64,000 bases of DNA from Mercenaria mercenaria (GCF_021730395.1 NC_069362.1:66109501-66173500); one strand, 5' to 3'. Counted from the stretch's first letter, positions 47,758 through 61,195 are shown. Program-made: numbers and translations. The notes: a model not told the origin generated them from the letters alone.

Positions 47758-48425
47758 ATACATTGTACATTTTGTTATATAGTTGGGCGACATCCCTAAG
47801 CTACACCGATTATCTGTTTTACAGATCGACATTGGTTGATTTATCTGCACGAATGCAATAATTTATTTATCTTTATACTCTCTATTGCAAAGTTGCACAT
47901 TATGTAGTTGATGATAAATCTTGAAAATCAAAACCAAATGAAAAATAAAACATGTAAAGATAGAAATAGATAACAAACAAATGTTTTGCTGAGTATAGTG
48001 GTAGCGAGACCTTTGTTCGGGATATGGCGGGTGGTGTATGCGTCTTTAACTGACTAGCAACATAAGCATTTATCTGGGTGGTGAACAACAGCAGCAAGTA
48101 ACCATTGGTCACGTGAAAATGTGTTATATTGATAACAGAGTGTTATAAGATTGGCATCTAATTGCCCGATTTATATCATACTTAGGACCCGACTATGAAA
48201 AAGCGCTACTTGACAGCTTATTCCGAGCTATAGCTCAACGAAAATGACAATCCATATGGATTTTGTTCTTTCAAGTTGGCAATGTTTTTATTTTTTTTTA
48301 AGCTTAAATACTTCGATTTATTTTAGTTCGCATGGATTATATTTGAATCATCGAGTGTTTCCTGCTAAAACAGTACTTGTGTCATATGAGAAGGCATACT
48401 CGTAGCACAAATGAGCACACGATAT
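47758..48425 (+). repeat. 3' flank of gene 4 (paralogous to the gene 3 flank)
   Basis: Matches 39,437-40,290 up to about 48,290 and then becomes unique. Nothing coding recognised. Confidence 0.6.
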
Positions 48426-51422
48426 GGTCAAATGTTGTTATTATTTGCCGGCTTCGGATTGGTTAAAAATGTGTAGGGAAACCCGTAGCATTCAATGAGA
48501 CTTCAGCTGATTGGTTAAAAATGTGTTGCTTTGAAATATGAAAATATTCTTAAAATCTGGAAATATATTGTTTTCTGTGCATTTTGAAGTATTTTATAGC
48601 TGTCTTGCTATATATTTAACTCTGAAATTAGCAATTTAGTGAAGTAAGTACTTGTTGGAATTCACCACTAAATTCCATGCACAGTTGAGGGTGGTTGTCT
48701 TTGAATGGAAATAGAAAAAAAAAGGATCCTGCATGCCCATGTAAAAATATTATTTTTTGGTGTCTGGAAGGCTATTTGACAGGGTAAATGGCACCTCATG
48801 TGTCAACAAAAGTTTTGAGGGGGTCCTACAGAGTCATTTCTTACAATGTAAGCCTATGGAAAAATTAATAGCAGTGTCTGACCTAAAGAAGGTTTCATTT
48901 CAACTGTGACTTAACTGAAGTAACAGGTACAGAAAATAGATTTTGCTATTTAACATGCTTCTGCTGGTGTTTTCAGCAGAATCAAAGCTTCCAAGGTTGT
49001 CCAGTACTATAATTGCAGGAATTTAAACAAGTAGGTAGATACTTTTAGCCAATATCAAGACCAGAGGTGCTCAAACTTTGTATTATCAATATTTCAAATA
49101 TGTGTTTTCATGTGATCCAAGTGATATTTCAAGTTTTTGGTGTCTGTATGGATTCAGAATTTTCTCATTGAGCAGGATATTAAGAAGGGGTAGTGTTGGA
49201 TGAATGCATTGTTATTTTCTTGTAAATCTTTTATTTAGGTCTCAGAACATACTCAACTGGCTGTGGTTCCATGAAGATTTTTGAACAAGATTGTAGGAAA
49301 ACCATGTACTGACAGTGCCAGAATGCTTACTGATAAATAAATGTAGAGGTGTGGCACTAAAAATACATAGTTATAGGCAGACTTAATTTAATTTTTGCCC
49401 CTACAACCTTCAAATTTATATATATATATATATATTTTCTCTTTTCCTTGAAGCAATGAAAGTCTCCGGGGCGCCATTTTTGCCATTTTTATTTCTCTTT
49501 TTGTGTGAACAAAGATAATGTATCACTTATTTCAGATTTTTTTACTGATTCAGACGCTCAAAAGCTCATTTGGAAGCAGGAATAACATTGAAAGTAGAAT
49601 ATTAAAATATCTGTAAGCTTGCTGCTCACATTATTTAAAAAAAAACAAAAACAGTACATTAAAGGACACATGAATATTGTGTAAAGACTCAGCTAGATAG
49701 ACATTGCTCGAGACTCACTTATTCAGTAAAATGTGTTGTTTGTGGGGTTCAGCTTGAAGTAATATTACAAAAATTAGTTATTTTAATTGTATTGTTTAAG
49801 TGGCCAGTCTTCAGTTATATTATATAGGCATTCTAAGGATCAAACAGTAGTCTATTGTGTGCTGTCTTGTTGGATAGAGCAGGAGAGGTATTTGTCATTT
49901 GAACATTGCTTTGGTGGTAAGTTGATACAAATTTTATTTGCTTTCCAGCCTGATGTACAGCTATTATAACTCATTTTTAGTCTTTTTGTTAGTCAGGTTG
50001 TCAGAATAATGCCAAAACTGAGCCAAGGAGTTATCAAAAATGAAAAGTAATACATATTTTAAGTGAATTATCTCCCTTTAATTTTTTGTTATTCTTATAT
50101 TTCTGCTTTTAACTGTTTCAGTGAAGTATTTTGGGCTCTACAATATTAATTTCATGCAAGAGTAGTTTGTCAGGCATTCTTAATTGCAAAAATATGTTCT
50201 AAAATATGTATTTTCATTTTCCATGGTCAAAATATGTGTGAAAACAACCTTACAATGGCACTTCAGAGGTGGTTGACTGTCATTTATTTGAGAGTACAGC
50301 AATTTTCAACAGCAAAATTGATATACCTTGCAAGATTATGCCTCCTTTTGCTTACATTTGCATCATTTTTATATGATTTATTGTCTTTTAATGGGAAAAA
50401 TGCTTATATCTATGGCATAGTGGCCAAAAAACTGATGAAAAGAATATGCAGCAGAGGTCTGTTTGAAAGACATGTAAGGTGCAAAATGCTCTAATGACAG
50501 TGTCAATAGTGTGTAATCTTTATGTTAATATCAGCTAGTGTTTATTTATTGTATTTTGAATGCTTAAGTCACTTCCAGTAACCCCTAGGATGAGAAATGT
50601 GTTGATAATGCAGAAAAACACTGTTTTGTGATGGGTGGGGTATGAAAACAGCTCTTTGCAGAAGCATTTATGCTTAAAAGTGTATGTAAGTAGTATTTGG
50701 TTGAAGGAGACTATATTCATTCAATACAGGAGGAGTTTCATGTATATTGCCTCAACATTGACTCCATGGTGATCATTTAAATAAGAAAATGCAGTTTTAC
50801 TCCATATTTTCAATATAGCTGATTTAAGACACTGTGACACACTATAGATAAAATTGGACAAGAGGTATGGATTTTGGATGAGAGTAAAAATAACACATTT
50901 GTAACTTTGGTAAGTGTTTACTTTAAAATTATAATAGCTGAAACTGAAATTTTATATTTTCTTTAGGTCAAATGTTGTTATTATTTGCCGGCTTCGGATT
51001 GGTTAAAAATGTGTAGGGAAACCCGTAGCATTCAATGAGACTTCAGCTGATTGGTTAAAAATGTGTTGCTTTGAATCATGAAAATATCCTTAAAATCTGG
51101 AAATGTAATGTTTTCTGTGCATTTTGAAGTATTTTATAGCTGCCTGGCTATATATTTAACTCTGAAATTAACAATATAGTGAAGTAAGTACTTGTTGGAA
51201 TTCACCACTAAATTCCATGCACAGTTGAGGGTGGTTGTCTTTGAATGGAAATAGAAAAAAATGGATCCTGCATGCCCATGTAAAAATATTATTTTTTGGT
51301 GTCTGGAAGGCTATTTGACAGGGTAAATGGCACCTCATGTGTCAACAAAAGTTTTGAGGGGGTCCTACAGAGTCATTTCTTACAATGTAAACCTGTGGAA
51401 AAATTAATAGCAGTGTCTGACC
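48426..51422. mobile_element. Non-coding element with 458-bp terminal direct repeats (LTR-type fossil, tentative)
   Basis: Two direct repeats, 48,426-48,883 and 50,966-51,422, bound a 2.1-kb interior. Each repeat starts GGTCA and ends TGACC, and the whole is flanked by a 4-bp duplication (ATAT at 48,422-48,425 and 51,423-51,426). That is what integration of one unit bounded by long terminal repeats would leave. The two repeats differ at about 13 positions by eye (about 97% identical), so it is fairly young. The interior shows no gag, pol or envelope-like coding region and no obvious primer-binding site or polypurine tract, so it would be of the non-autonomous (TRIM/LARD-like) kind. The lack of priming sites and of TG..CA ends keeps the family open. 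Confidence 0.6.
49416..49434. repeat. TA dinucleotide microsatellite
   Basis: Short alternating TA run inside the interior of the element with terminal direct repeats. No further meaning inferred. Confidence 0.8.
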
Positions 51423-51426
51423 ATAT

Positions 51427-51860
51427 ATGGGATGAGCGGTCGACACCTTGGTCACTAGACAAACGCTCCACTTCAATTTAGTATAAGGATATAAAAGGGA
51501 AAATAAAGAATTTAATCACGTAACTAATAACGAAGTAACAATCATTGTCCTTTATTGACAATTTGTGAAATTGAAAATTAAAAAATAATGTCAACGTAAT
51601 CTTTAAACAATAAATGCAGTGATATCCGTTTATTTTCTTGCGTCGAGTATCAACACAATAACTGAAAACATTGGCCCGGGAATATATCATAGCAAAATGT
51701 ATGAAAAAAGAAGGTATTTTAGGTGGTTCTGCACGGTCGTTTTTTAAACAAAAAGTCATGTCGTAATTTCATTTTTCCCAATAACATAAAGATAAAAATG
51801 AAAACACTAATTAAATATTGGCTCCAAATCGCTCTCCTAAATCATGCGCAAATATCTCAA
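51427..51860. other. Short unique spacer
   Basis: Sequence between two inserted elements. No gene or repeat recognised. Confidence 0.4.
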
Positions 51861-53095
51861 ATCTAGAAGATGCTTTTGTAGAAAAGCATATGTCTCCCCT
51901 AAAGCATAGTAATAACATGCAAGAAGACACAAAGGTCAAAGAGACATTGATGGTTGGCGTAGTGACTGGAATGAAATAGGCATCATCTACTCGGCACGTC
52001 CAATTATCCCATGATGTTTCAACGTTCTGGGTTAAGTTGTTCTTAAGTAATGGATTGGAAACGTTTTCCATATTCTGGCCATTGTGACCTTGACCTCTAA
52101 AACAATTGCCTCAAAATCAACAGGGGTCATTTACTACGCATGTTCAATCATCCCGTGAAACTTCAACGTTCTGGGTTAAATAGTTCTCAGGTTATGGATC
52201 GGAAAAGGTTATCCACGTTCTGGCCCCTGTGACCTTGACCTTTGATCGAGTGACCCCAAAATCAATAAGGTTCATTTTGCATTTCCAATCATCCCATGAA
52301 GTCTCAATATTCTGGGTCAAGTAGTTCACAAGTTATTGATCGGAGACGGTTTTCCATGCTTTGGTTCCAGTGACCTTGACGTTTGATCGGGTAACCCCAA
52401 AAGCAATAGAGGTCATCTATTCTATAATTCCTATCATCCTATGACGTTTGAAGGTTCCAGGTCAAATGATTGTCAAGTTATTAACCGGAAACGGTTTTCC
52501 ATTTTTTTGGCCCCTTTTACATTGACCTTTGATCGAGTGACCCCAAAAACAATAGAGGTCATTTACTCTGCATGTCCAATCATCCGTTGAAGTTTCAACA
52601 TTCTGGATCCAGTGGCTCTCAAGTTATTGATCTGAAATTGTTTTCCATGTTCAGGCCACTGTGAACTTGACCTTTGATTTAGTAAACCCAAAACCTACAG
52701 AGGCCATATACTTTATAAGCTCTATCACCCTTTGAAGCGTGCAATCAAATGCTTCTCCAGTTATTAATCGGAAACGAAATGTGACGGATTCTGGCCCCTG
52801 TTGCCTTTCATTGAATGATCCCAAAATCAATAGGGATCACCTACTCATCAAATGAAGTTTCAACATTCTGGGTCAATGGAGTTCTCAAGTGATTGATCAG
52901 AAATGACTTTCTATGTTCAGGTCCCTGTGATCTTGACCTTTGATGGAGTGACCTCAAAAACAATAGGTATCATTTACTCTGTAAGCACTATCGCCCTATG
53001 AAGCTTGATGGTTCTAGGTCAAATGGTTCTCAAGTTATTGGGCGGAAATGAAGTGTGACGGACGGACGGAAAGGTAAAATAATATGTCTCCAACC
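51861..53095 (-). mobile_element. Second Helitron/Helentron-like (pearl-type) element, minus strand
   Basis: Reverse-complement relative of 24,171-25,591. Read on the minus strand it starts near 53,095 (GGAGACATATTATTTTACC), has a short GTCC tract and CACACTTCATTTCCG, then about seven degenerate units with GGTCAAGGTCACAGG-like boxes. It ends with GGGGAGACATATGC, a perfect hairpin (ATGCTTTT, CTAC, AAAAGCAT at 51,889-51,870) and CTAG (51,866-51,863). The conserved end hairpin, despite a diverged body, supports the family call. Older than the copy in the TLR. Confidence 0.75.
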
Positions 53096-53935
53096 CCCAC
53101 AGTTCATTGCCAGTCAATTTCCACGTATTAATTCTGTAGTTTCAACAACAATCTTCTTTTGACTTAGAATCTAACTGCGACAATTTTATTCTAAAGACTA
53201 TGGAAAACTTCGTTTATTGTTTGTTCAATCAACAATTCCAGATGTGTTACAAAAGAGTTATTAAGTTATCAATTAAGCAGAATAAGTTTTCTATAAAATC
53301 AAATCCTCTAAATTTCAAGAGATTTTCAAAATTCAACATTTTATTGGCTCAAACATTTCACAATGTCTATCGCCATACTGCAAACATTAAGCAGACGTTT
53401 CCTACATGTATTTCATAGTGCAGCGACTACTCAAGATGATTTTTTCTTCCTTCTCACGGCGGACTGAGGTTGTGGACGTTTGATTTCCTAGTGTCTAATA
53501 CAGTAAACTTCTGAACCTTCAAAGACGATAATGTATGATATTTTGTTTCAGACATTACACTGAGTACAATGAATAGATATCTCAAGGTAACACCTAAAGA
53601 CAATACAGTTATTATATCAATAACTTGATTTGTAATGTTTTATTCAGCCTGGATCGATCCCACGAGACGATTGCGCAATTGCAGATCATACCTATTTCTA
53701 TTGTTGTATCAGTGAATAAATAATTAACTTTTTACATAAATAAGAATGAAATCTCGTTTGAAACGGTGAACTTTTCATTACGTCATTTCCAGTTGAACAT
53801 TTTCCCTATCCGATGGGAGTTGAATACAGGGTTTTGTATTCGTTAATGAAATATATTATGTATTTGAGACAGAAAATTCGTCGGTATGTGATAAACAAGG
53901 TAATTAGACACATATGTCTGCAATGTATGGATCTG
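53096..53935 (+). repeat. Segmental-duplication flank F, copy 2
   Basis: Matches 34,860-35,715 through to the start of the 52-bp array; see the shared boxes noted there. It differs from copy 1 by several short insertions and deletions. No coding region. Confidence 0.8.
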
Positions 53936-55660
53936 GTTGTGTTTTCTGTATGCAATGCTTCCAGGGAGTCTGCTATTTGTGGTTGTGGTTGTATTTGCCT
54001 TATTCAATGCTTCCAGGTAGTCTGCTATTTGTAGCTGTGGCTGTATTTGCTATACTCAATGCTTCCAGGGAGTCTGTAATTTGTGACTGTGGTTGTATTT
54101 TCTATATTCTATGCTTCCAGTGAGTCTGCAATTTGGGGCTGTGGTTGTATTTGCTATATTCCAGCTATATTCAATGCTTCCAGGGAGTCTGCTATTTGTG
54201 GCTGTGGTTGTATTAGCTATATGCAATGCTTCCAGGGAGTGGGAGTCTGCAATTTGTGGCTGCGGTTGTATTTGCTATATACAATGCTTCCAGGGTGTCT
54301 GCTATTTGTGGTTGTGGTTGTATTTGCCTTATTCAATGCTTCCAGGGAGTCTGCTATTTGTGGTTGCGGTTGTATTTGCCTTATTCAATGCTTCCAGTGA
54401 GTCTGCTATTTGTAGCTGTGGCTATATTTGCTATATTCAATACTTCCAGGGAGTCTGTATTTGGGGAATGTGGTTGTATTTGCTTATTCATATTCCAGGA
54501 CTCTGCAATTTGGCTTGTTGTATGTGTATATCCAGTATTCAATGCTTTCCATGGAGTCTGCTATTTTGGTTGTGGTTGTATTTGCCTATTCAATGCTTCC
54601 AGGGAGTCTGTTATTTGTAGCTGTTCTTGTATCTGCTGTATTCAATACTTCCAGGGAGTCTGTTATTTGTAGCTCTGGTTGTATTTGCTATATTCAATGC
54701 TTCCAGGGAGTCTGTTATTTGTAGCTGTGGTTGTATTTGCCTTATTGAATGCTTCCAGGGAGTCTGCAATTTGTGGCTGTCGTTGTATTTGCTATATTCA
54801 ATGCTTCCAGGGAGTCTGCTATTAGTAGCTGTGGTGTATTGCCATATTAAATGCTCCAGGGAGTCTGTTATGTAGCGTGTGTATTTTATCAATCCTCCAG
54901 GGAGTCTGCTATTTGTGGCTGTGTTGTATTTGCCATATTCAATACTTCATGACAGTCTGCTATATATGGTTTTGGTTGTGTATGCTGTATTCAATGCTTC
55001 CAGGGAGTCTGCTATTTGTAGCTGTGGTTGTATTTGCCTTATTCAATGCTTCCAGGGAGTCTGTTATTTGTAGCTGTGGTTGTATTTGTCTTATTGAATG
55101 CTTCCAGGGAGTCTGCTATTAGTAACTGTGGTTGTATTTGCTATATTCAATGCTTCCAGGGAGTCTGCTATTTGTAGCTGTGGTTGTATTTGCTATATTC
55201 AATGCTTCCAGGGAGTCTGCTATTTGTGGCTGTGGTTGTATTTGCTATATTCAATGCTTCCAGGGAGTCTACTATTTTGCTAGGTATTGCTATATCAATG
55301 CTCAGCATCTGCTATTTGTAGCTGTGTGTATTGCATATTCAATACTTAATCTGCTATATTGGGGGTAGCTGTATCATCTCAGGAGTCTGCATTTGTAGCT
55401 GTGGTTGTATTTGCTATATTCAATCCTTCCAGGGAGTCTGCAATTTGTAGCTGTGGTTGTATTTGCTATATTCAATCCTTCCAGGGAGTCTGCTAATTTA
55501 GGCTGTGGTTGTATTTGCTATATTCAATGCTTCCATGCAATCTGCTATTTGTGGCTGTGGTTGTATTTGCTATATTCAATGCTTCCATGGAGTCTGCAAT
55601 TTGTGGCTGTGGTTATATTTGCTATATTCAGTGCTTTCAGGGCGTCTACTATTCGTATAT
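53936..55660 (+). repeat. 52-bp minisatellite, third array (about 32 units)
   Basis: Same unit as 40,275-43,849 (CTTCCAGGGAGTCTGCTATT, TGTGGTTGTATTTGC). Units between 54,450 and 54,560 and between 54,830 and 55,390 carry many small deletions. As in the main array all plus-strand frames are open in places; not interpreted as coding. Confidence 0.9.
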
Positions 55661-55903
55661 ATATTTTGACAGATGCATATACTTTTTATACTATGAAAAG
55701 TACTAACATAAATTTGTATGATTCACTCTTTTGTCACAATATATAGTTGTATATATATTCTCATTTGATTCGATAAATACTAATTTTACTAACTTCTGTA
55801 TCTACTGAACCGATAATGATATTGGGCTGAAAATCCTTTTTTATATCACATAGTACCACTGTATGGTAACTACCCGGTAGCCGTGTGTTTGGATCTGTCC
55901 AAT

Positions 55904-55938
55904 ATGGCCTCTCCCGAGCAAAAGAGTCAAAACATCAC
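55904..55938 (+). other. Candidate first coding exon A (11 codons plus 2 nt)
   Basis: ATG in good context followed by MASPEQKSQNI and a strong donor (AC then GTAAGTTCT). The 45 bp upstream and the exon match the reverse complement of 58,572-58,494. Both copies are exactly 35 nt and have the same donor, which suggests a once-functional first exon. No downstream exon was identified, so the gene is unknown. Confidence 0.4.
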
Positions 55939-58493
55939 GTAAGTTCTGATGTTTTCTACGATTAAACACATATTTTTACAAAAGGATTTATTAGGTATTC
56001 AGTTAAATTAACATTGTACCTAGAGTAATTATTTTTGGTACTGGTGCATAAAAATGTGTTAAATTGAATAACGAATTTATTTCATGGAATAGTTTCAAAA
56101 TAAATCACTATATATCCTGATAGGTAGGTTAAATGAATTCTAAAAAAACAGCTTGATTTGAATTCTTTGACAATAAATGTTCATTTGTTTATCATATTTA
56201 TCAATTGCTTGTTTAGAAGAGGAATTAGTAAATGCTTAGAAAATAGGCCCGAAATAAACAAAAACGTTTGTTTGCCCTTTTATCTACCAATTTAAAAGCA
56301 ACCCCTCTGCACATTAGCTATTTCACTTTTCCAAAAGATGATTTACATCGACTTCATGAAGAATACGAAGGGCTATTGCACGCATCCGTTCGTCGACTTC
56401 CGCATACTCTTTGTTAATTATTTGTAAGATGTTTAACTTCATTGCAGAGTTATGCCGCTTCATTGAGCTAACAAATACTGCTGTAGCTTTGGTATGTAAG
56501 CAGGTACCTCACATACTACTTTTAAGAATGAAATGATGCTTCAAAAACCTGTTCACTCTAATTATCCGACATGCAATGCACAGGCTCAAAGATTCTCCTG
56601 CTTTTTCGAAACAAGTATATATCGCTATTTTGACTTGACTAAGCAAGTTCTGGTTAAGTTCATGTATGTAAGCAGGTATCCTAGTGTTATTTAGCATCAG
56701 AAGAGGGGAAATTTCTATGACTAAAACATACGCCTTACCAAAATTCTTGGCCCTTTTGTACTTGTTTATGTCATTGATTCATTCAGTTAGTTTTTTTTTT
56801 GTGACATGACATTTGAATAGTCGACTATTATACTTGATATTTGCCCTTTTTCATCGAAATGTATATAAACAGTCATGAAATTAGAACAGAAGTCAGTATA
56901 CTATTAAACAAGCTAGTGAATCAGTTCCTTTTAAAAGCTCTGTTTTGAAATGTGAGATTGGGAGACAGGAAACAAAGCTTTTAATGTGACCCTACTATTG
57001 AACTAACAATCATGCATTATCAACAATAGTATTCTTGCACTTGCAGCCTATCTTACTTAGTAACAGGCCTGTGTGTTTGAATTTCCTACAAAGATTAATG
57101 GTGTTGACCATTGCTTTTTGTGGCTATTCCTCTCCCACTGGTGTTTAGATTGGAAAATTTCACTGCTACGCTTGAGAAAAGAAATTATAAAAAGGGAAAC
57201 ATATCCAACAGGAGAAAAACACGGAAGTCTACAGCAGTGTATGCATAGATGTGTAAATTATTAAACTCTCATAATATATAGATATACTATAACGTATATG
57301 TAACATAGAAGAAAGAAACAAACAAACATCAGGACGTCGCAATGGCACTGTCAATAGCAAATAAAATCTGTAAAAAGATCCTTTGGAAGCAAGGAATGCA
57401 ACCAAGAAATATAATAGCAGACTCGGTTTGATTGAGTCTGTTCATGAGAGGTAATGAAATGTGCAAACACCTCTCAAGCCCTCTAGCACCGGCCTAAGCC
57501 GAACTCTATTACACATAATGTTGAATGGACTCCATGATGCCAAAATATCAGAAAACATAACAACACTGAATCCTCGCTGGGTTATAAACCTGTTAGTACA
57601 TACTGAAAGGTGACAAGGTGTAGCAGTCGTGTGTTAGCCCTGTATCAAACACTATGTATTAAAACTGTCGCTTAACGTATTTCCGGCAGATTATGGAGCT
57701 ATGCCTTCCACGAGGATGTTCATTTGGGTAAGTGCTGAAGCAAATATTACTTGTGAGGTGTGCGTAAATATGTAGCGAATCTTCAGTATGCATTGATTTT
57801 GCTCAGTTTGCTCAGTTTTAACACATTTTTTCTGGTCATCAGCAAGGATGTGTATACTCATTTCAAAAATTCTTGAAAAGTCTGATTTCAAAATTGTTAG
57901 CAGTAACAATAAACACTAGAAAAAGTAGCATCCATATTGATCAACATATGAGTATTTTATAAGCATATATATTTAATATAATCTAAAATAAATGGTCTGT
58001 CGGAAGACATATATGAACATGTACCATTGTAAAATATGAAAACATTACTTAGAAACAAACATTATTTTAAAATTAGCAGTAAGAAGTGTTAGTCCAAACC
58101 GCAAGCATCCAAAGAGATTACGTTATCCAAACCGGTGTACACTTGTTATCCAAACCGTTACAATCACGTTTTCACAACACTATACGTTTCGAGTCCTTTC
58201 GAAGTTTAGGTACATATCACAGATTATACATACTTATACTAGAGATTATCATATAGAACATTTACATCTACTTAGTCCAAATAGTTTGATTTTATAGATA
58301 ATAAAAATGAAATTTTGGAACATCTGACGCGAAAATGAACAATTTCCATGAGTTTATAAGATATATTTATGCTAAATACGATTCCTATCGCCATGTCAGT
58401 CCGGCGATTACTTCTTTGGACATTACCAGTGTTACTGAACAGAGGTTGGTAACGAAACGTAGCAAGACGTATTAAATATCTATAAGAACTTAC

Positions 58494-58528
58494 ATGACCT
58501 TCCATTGTTTTTTGCTTTGAGCGGCCAT
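58494..58528 (-). other. Candidate first coding exon B (11 codons plus 2 nt)
   Basis: Inverted paralogue of exon A: MAAQSKKQWKV then donor GTAAGTTCT. Shared upstream sequence GTAGCCGTGTGTTTGGAT, then GTCCAATATGGCC. It points leftward, facing exon A. Continuation not found. Confidence 0.4.
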
Positions 58529-58990
58529 ATTGGACAAATCCAAACACACGGCTACCGTTGTAGTTACCATACAATGAGTACTGGTATCATGTAACAATTC
58601 GCTCCTTGCTTTAAATGCGCAATATGAATACGTTGCTAAAGTTTGAATAATACTTTCCGAGATAAAGCTCATTAAAGTATTGAATTTATGACTATTAGAT
58701 TTGTCATAAAATTTCCTAGCGATATACCTCACGCCTGGTAAACAACAGAGCTACCTCTTTCAGAGGTATACGGTAAATCGCTCTATCGCAATTTCCGAGC
58801 TGGTGCAAGTCGCGATAAAAGAACGTCAACAAAGATGAGTGTCATATTATTTTCTGTATTTTTACAAGCATTGTATCGAATATCAAAAATCGGGGAATGG
58901 TATGCGATGTAGATTTGATTTAACTTTATATATAACTTAAAGTTCGCTAATTGTTTATGCACTATGAAGTGTACTAACATAAATTTGTAT

Positions 58991-61195
58991 TAGTCACAAT
59001 ATATTTAGGTTTTGAGGAGCATTTACGTCCGCCTTTTTATGAAAAGAAACTATTATCGCCTTACTCCATGATTCTGGAAAGGAACCGGTATCATACAACC
59101 TGTTAAAAATCTTGCAGATTAAAGGTAGTAGCAAGTCAATGGCATTAATAAAAAATTCAGGAATGATGTTATCATCTCCCCCGCTCGAACCGAGTTTAAG
59201 ACATCTAACGACTCTAAGAATCTCATTGTCTGTTATTTCTGAGTTATATATCATACATTCTATGTCATTAGATACCTCTTCAGGGAACAATATATCTTTC
59301 TCGTTAATTTCATCCAGGTTATCTACATTAAACAACGATTCAAAATATTTTTCCAGTCATTCTTTGCAATAGCATTTAACCCCTTTGCTTTTTTGGAACA
59401 CATACTTTTAATTTATTCCAAAACGATTTCGGACTATTTGAATTATCAATGAGTTTATCCCGTTGTTTGTTTAAAAATTGATCCCGTTATTAGTTACACG
59501 TTTGTTTATTAGTATTTTTGTCATAATGTAGTCATTTAAATTTTCTTCGGTTCTATTTCTTCTGAATGTGCGAAGTTTGCTATTTTTTTTATATATTTCA
59601 ATGTTTTACATGATTTATCAAACTATGTTGGTTGATGATTGATTTTACATTTCATCTTCTTTAGACAACATTTTCCACTTGTATCCAACAAATTATTAAA
59701 TTTTGAAATCAAATCCGTTAAGATATTAGAGTAATCAACTATTTTTAGGATAATTTGATTTATAAAGTCAGGGGACATAATCGAAGATAATTTTTGAAGG
59801 TGAAATCGCCCTTATCTTTATCTCCAAATAAACGCCCATTTGCTATACGCAACATTTAGGTTTGACATAGCTCTAATACTCTAATAAATCAATTCCAAAG
59901 CTAACTTTTTATTGCATGATATTCTAGGACCAAAGAAGTCATCTTCAAACATGTCAGGATAAGCATCTACTTCAACAGAATAATGTGAAACAAGCACTCC
60001 ATCACTTCTTTCAGCTGTGCGAGCATTAAAGTCTCCAATAAGAACTAAATCAGAGTTGTAATCTAAATTAAACTGTATTATAACACCCTCCAACATTGAA
60101 ATTCCATTTTGCACTCTCGCCCAATAGAATGGGGATGAGGAGGTTGGTAAATATATAAAACAAATAGTAATTCCCCTGTCCGCTATACAAAAGTTCTTAT
60201 CTAACTTCAAAAATACACCAAAATCACAACAAGATAATACATTTACACGAGAAATCAACTTGCTACTGATTTGCTTAATAAAAACAACTATACCCGTCAT
60301 TGTTCTCCAACGCAATGATTGTTCTAAACCTGGAAGAAATAAAAATCATAATCTGGTAAATATGACTCAATACCTGTATGGTCTGTCAACAAAGTTTCTA
60401 CTAAAGCTACAATGTCAAGCTGTTGAAAGCAGGATTTTAATTCAGTATCAAATGTTTTATTATTAAAACCCTCTATATTCCAACACAAGCAGTTTAAACC
60501 CCTTTTGTTGAATGGATATTGGCCACTTTCCTATATATAAGCATCATCATTTACCCCCTCTGTAAAAACAACTTCGTTCATCTGATTTTCACTCTCACCA
60601 TTCCCACCCAATCTTTCAGCTATTTTGATAATGCGGTCGCCGTCTTCTTGGCCGCCTTCACTAGATTTGTTTTCTTTATCCTGGCTTTTGAACGGCTGTA
60701 ATTTACCTGTAAGTAACCCGTTTTGCATTGACTTCTTAATTTACTAAGGACTTGCCTCTGTAGTTTAGTTAAATCACCACTGACTCGAATTCCCTTACTT
60801 CGGAGAATATCTCGACCTTGAAAGATTTCAAACTTGTCATCATCAAATCTGAAAGTAACTAATACCATACGGCAATACTCTTCCGACTGTTCACCTTTTC
60901 TTGACATATATTTTGTATCATCTGCTGGGCAAGTTGTTTGTAGAACATCTGTAGAACATCTTTAATTACTTTTGACTTTAAAACTTCCTTGGATTCGTTA
61001 TCAGACTTTTTTAAACCAAATATTCGAAGGTTACATTTCTTAGCTTCGCGTTCAAGAAAATCTATGTCGTTTTCCATCGCTTCGAGAGCTGCCGTTTTCC
61101 TATCAATATTATCACTAATATACTGAACACCTAGCTGCAAATTTTCTATAGTGTCTAATAACATTTCAATTTCAGTTTTTATTTGTGACATTTCT
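58991..61195 (-). mobile_element. Decayed non-LTR retrotransposon (LINE) with ORF1, endonuclease and partial RT
   Basis: Read on the minus strand from 61,191. ORF1 region: coiled-coil-like start ending LEREAKKCNLRIFGLKKSDN (61,191-60,990), then an RNA-binding-like part RDILRSKGIRVSGDLTKLQR (60,907-60,620). Apurinic-type endonuclease (60,315-59,881) with the motif VLIGDFNARTAERSD. N-terminal reverse transcriptase (59,335-58,994) with GSSGGDDNIIPEFFINAID and FPESWSKAIIVSFHKKAD. The catalytic YADD region is absent: the copy stops at 58,991, against a sequence also found at 55,720. Frames are broken between the parts. Jockey/CR1-type organisation; clade unresolved. Not connected with the ependymin-related genes except by insertion. 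Confidence 0.85.

Larger units (their letters stand above)
55661..58990. other. Mostly unique region with a facing pair of short candidate exons
   Basis: A 3.3-kb stretch inserted in the third block between the minisatellite and the decayed LINE. It is flanked by near-identical direct repeats ACTAACATAAATTTGTAT (about 55,702 and 58,973) with related sequence around them. It contains the two inverted 35-nt candidate exons (see separate entries) and a diverged copy of repeat R at about 57,410-57,545. Other open frames are short and without domains. Confidence 0.5.

Noticed and set aside
50234-50494. 86-codon frame in the interior of the element with terminal direct repeats
   Set aside because: No similarity to any element or host protein that I recognise; length expected by chance.
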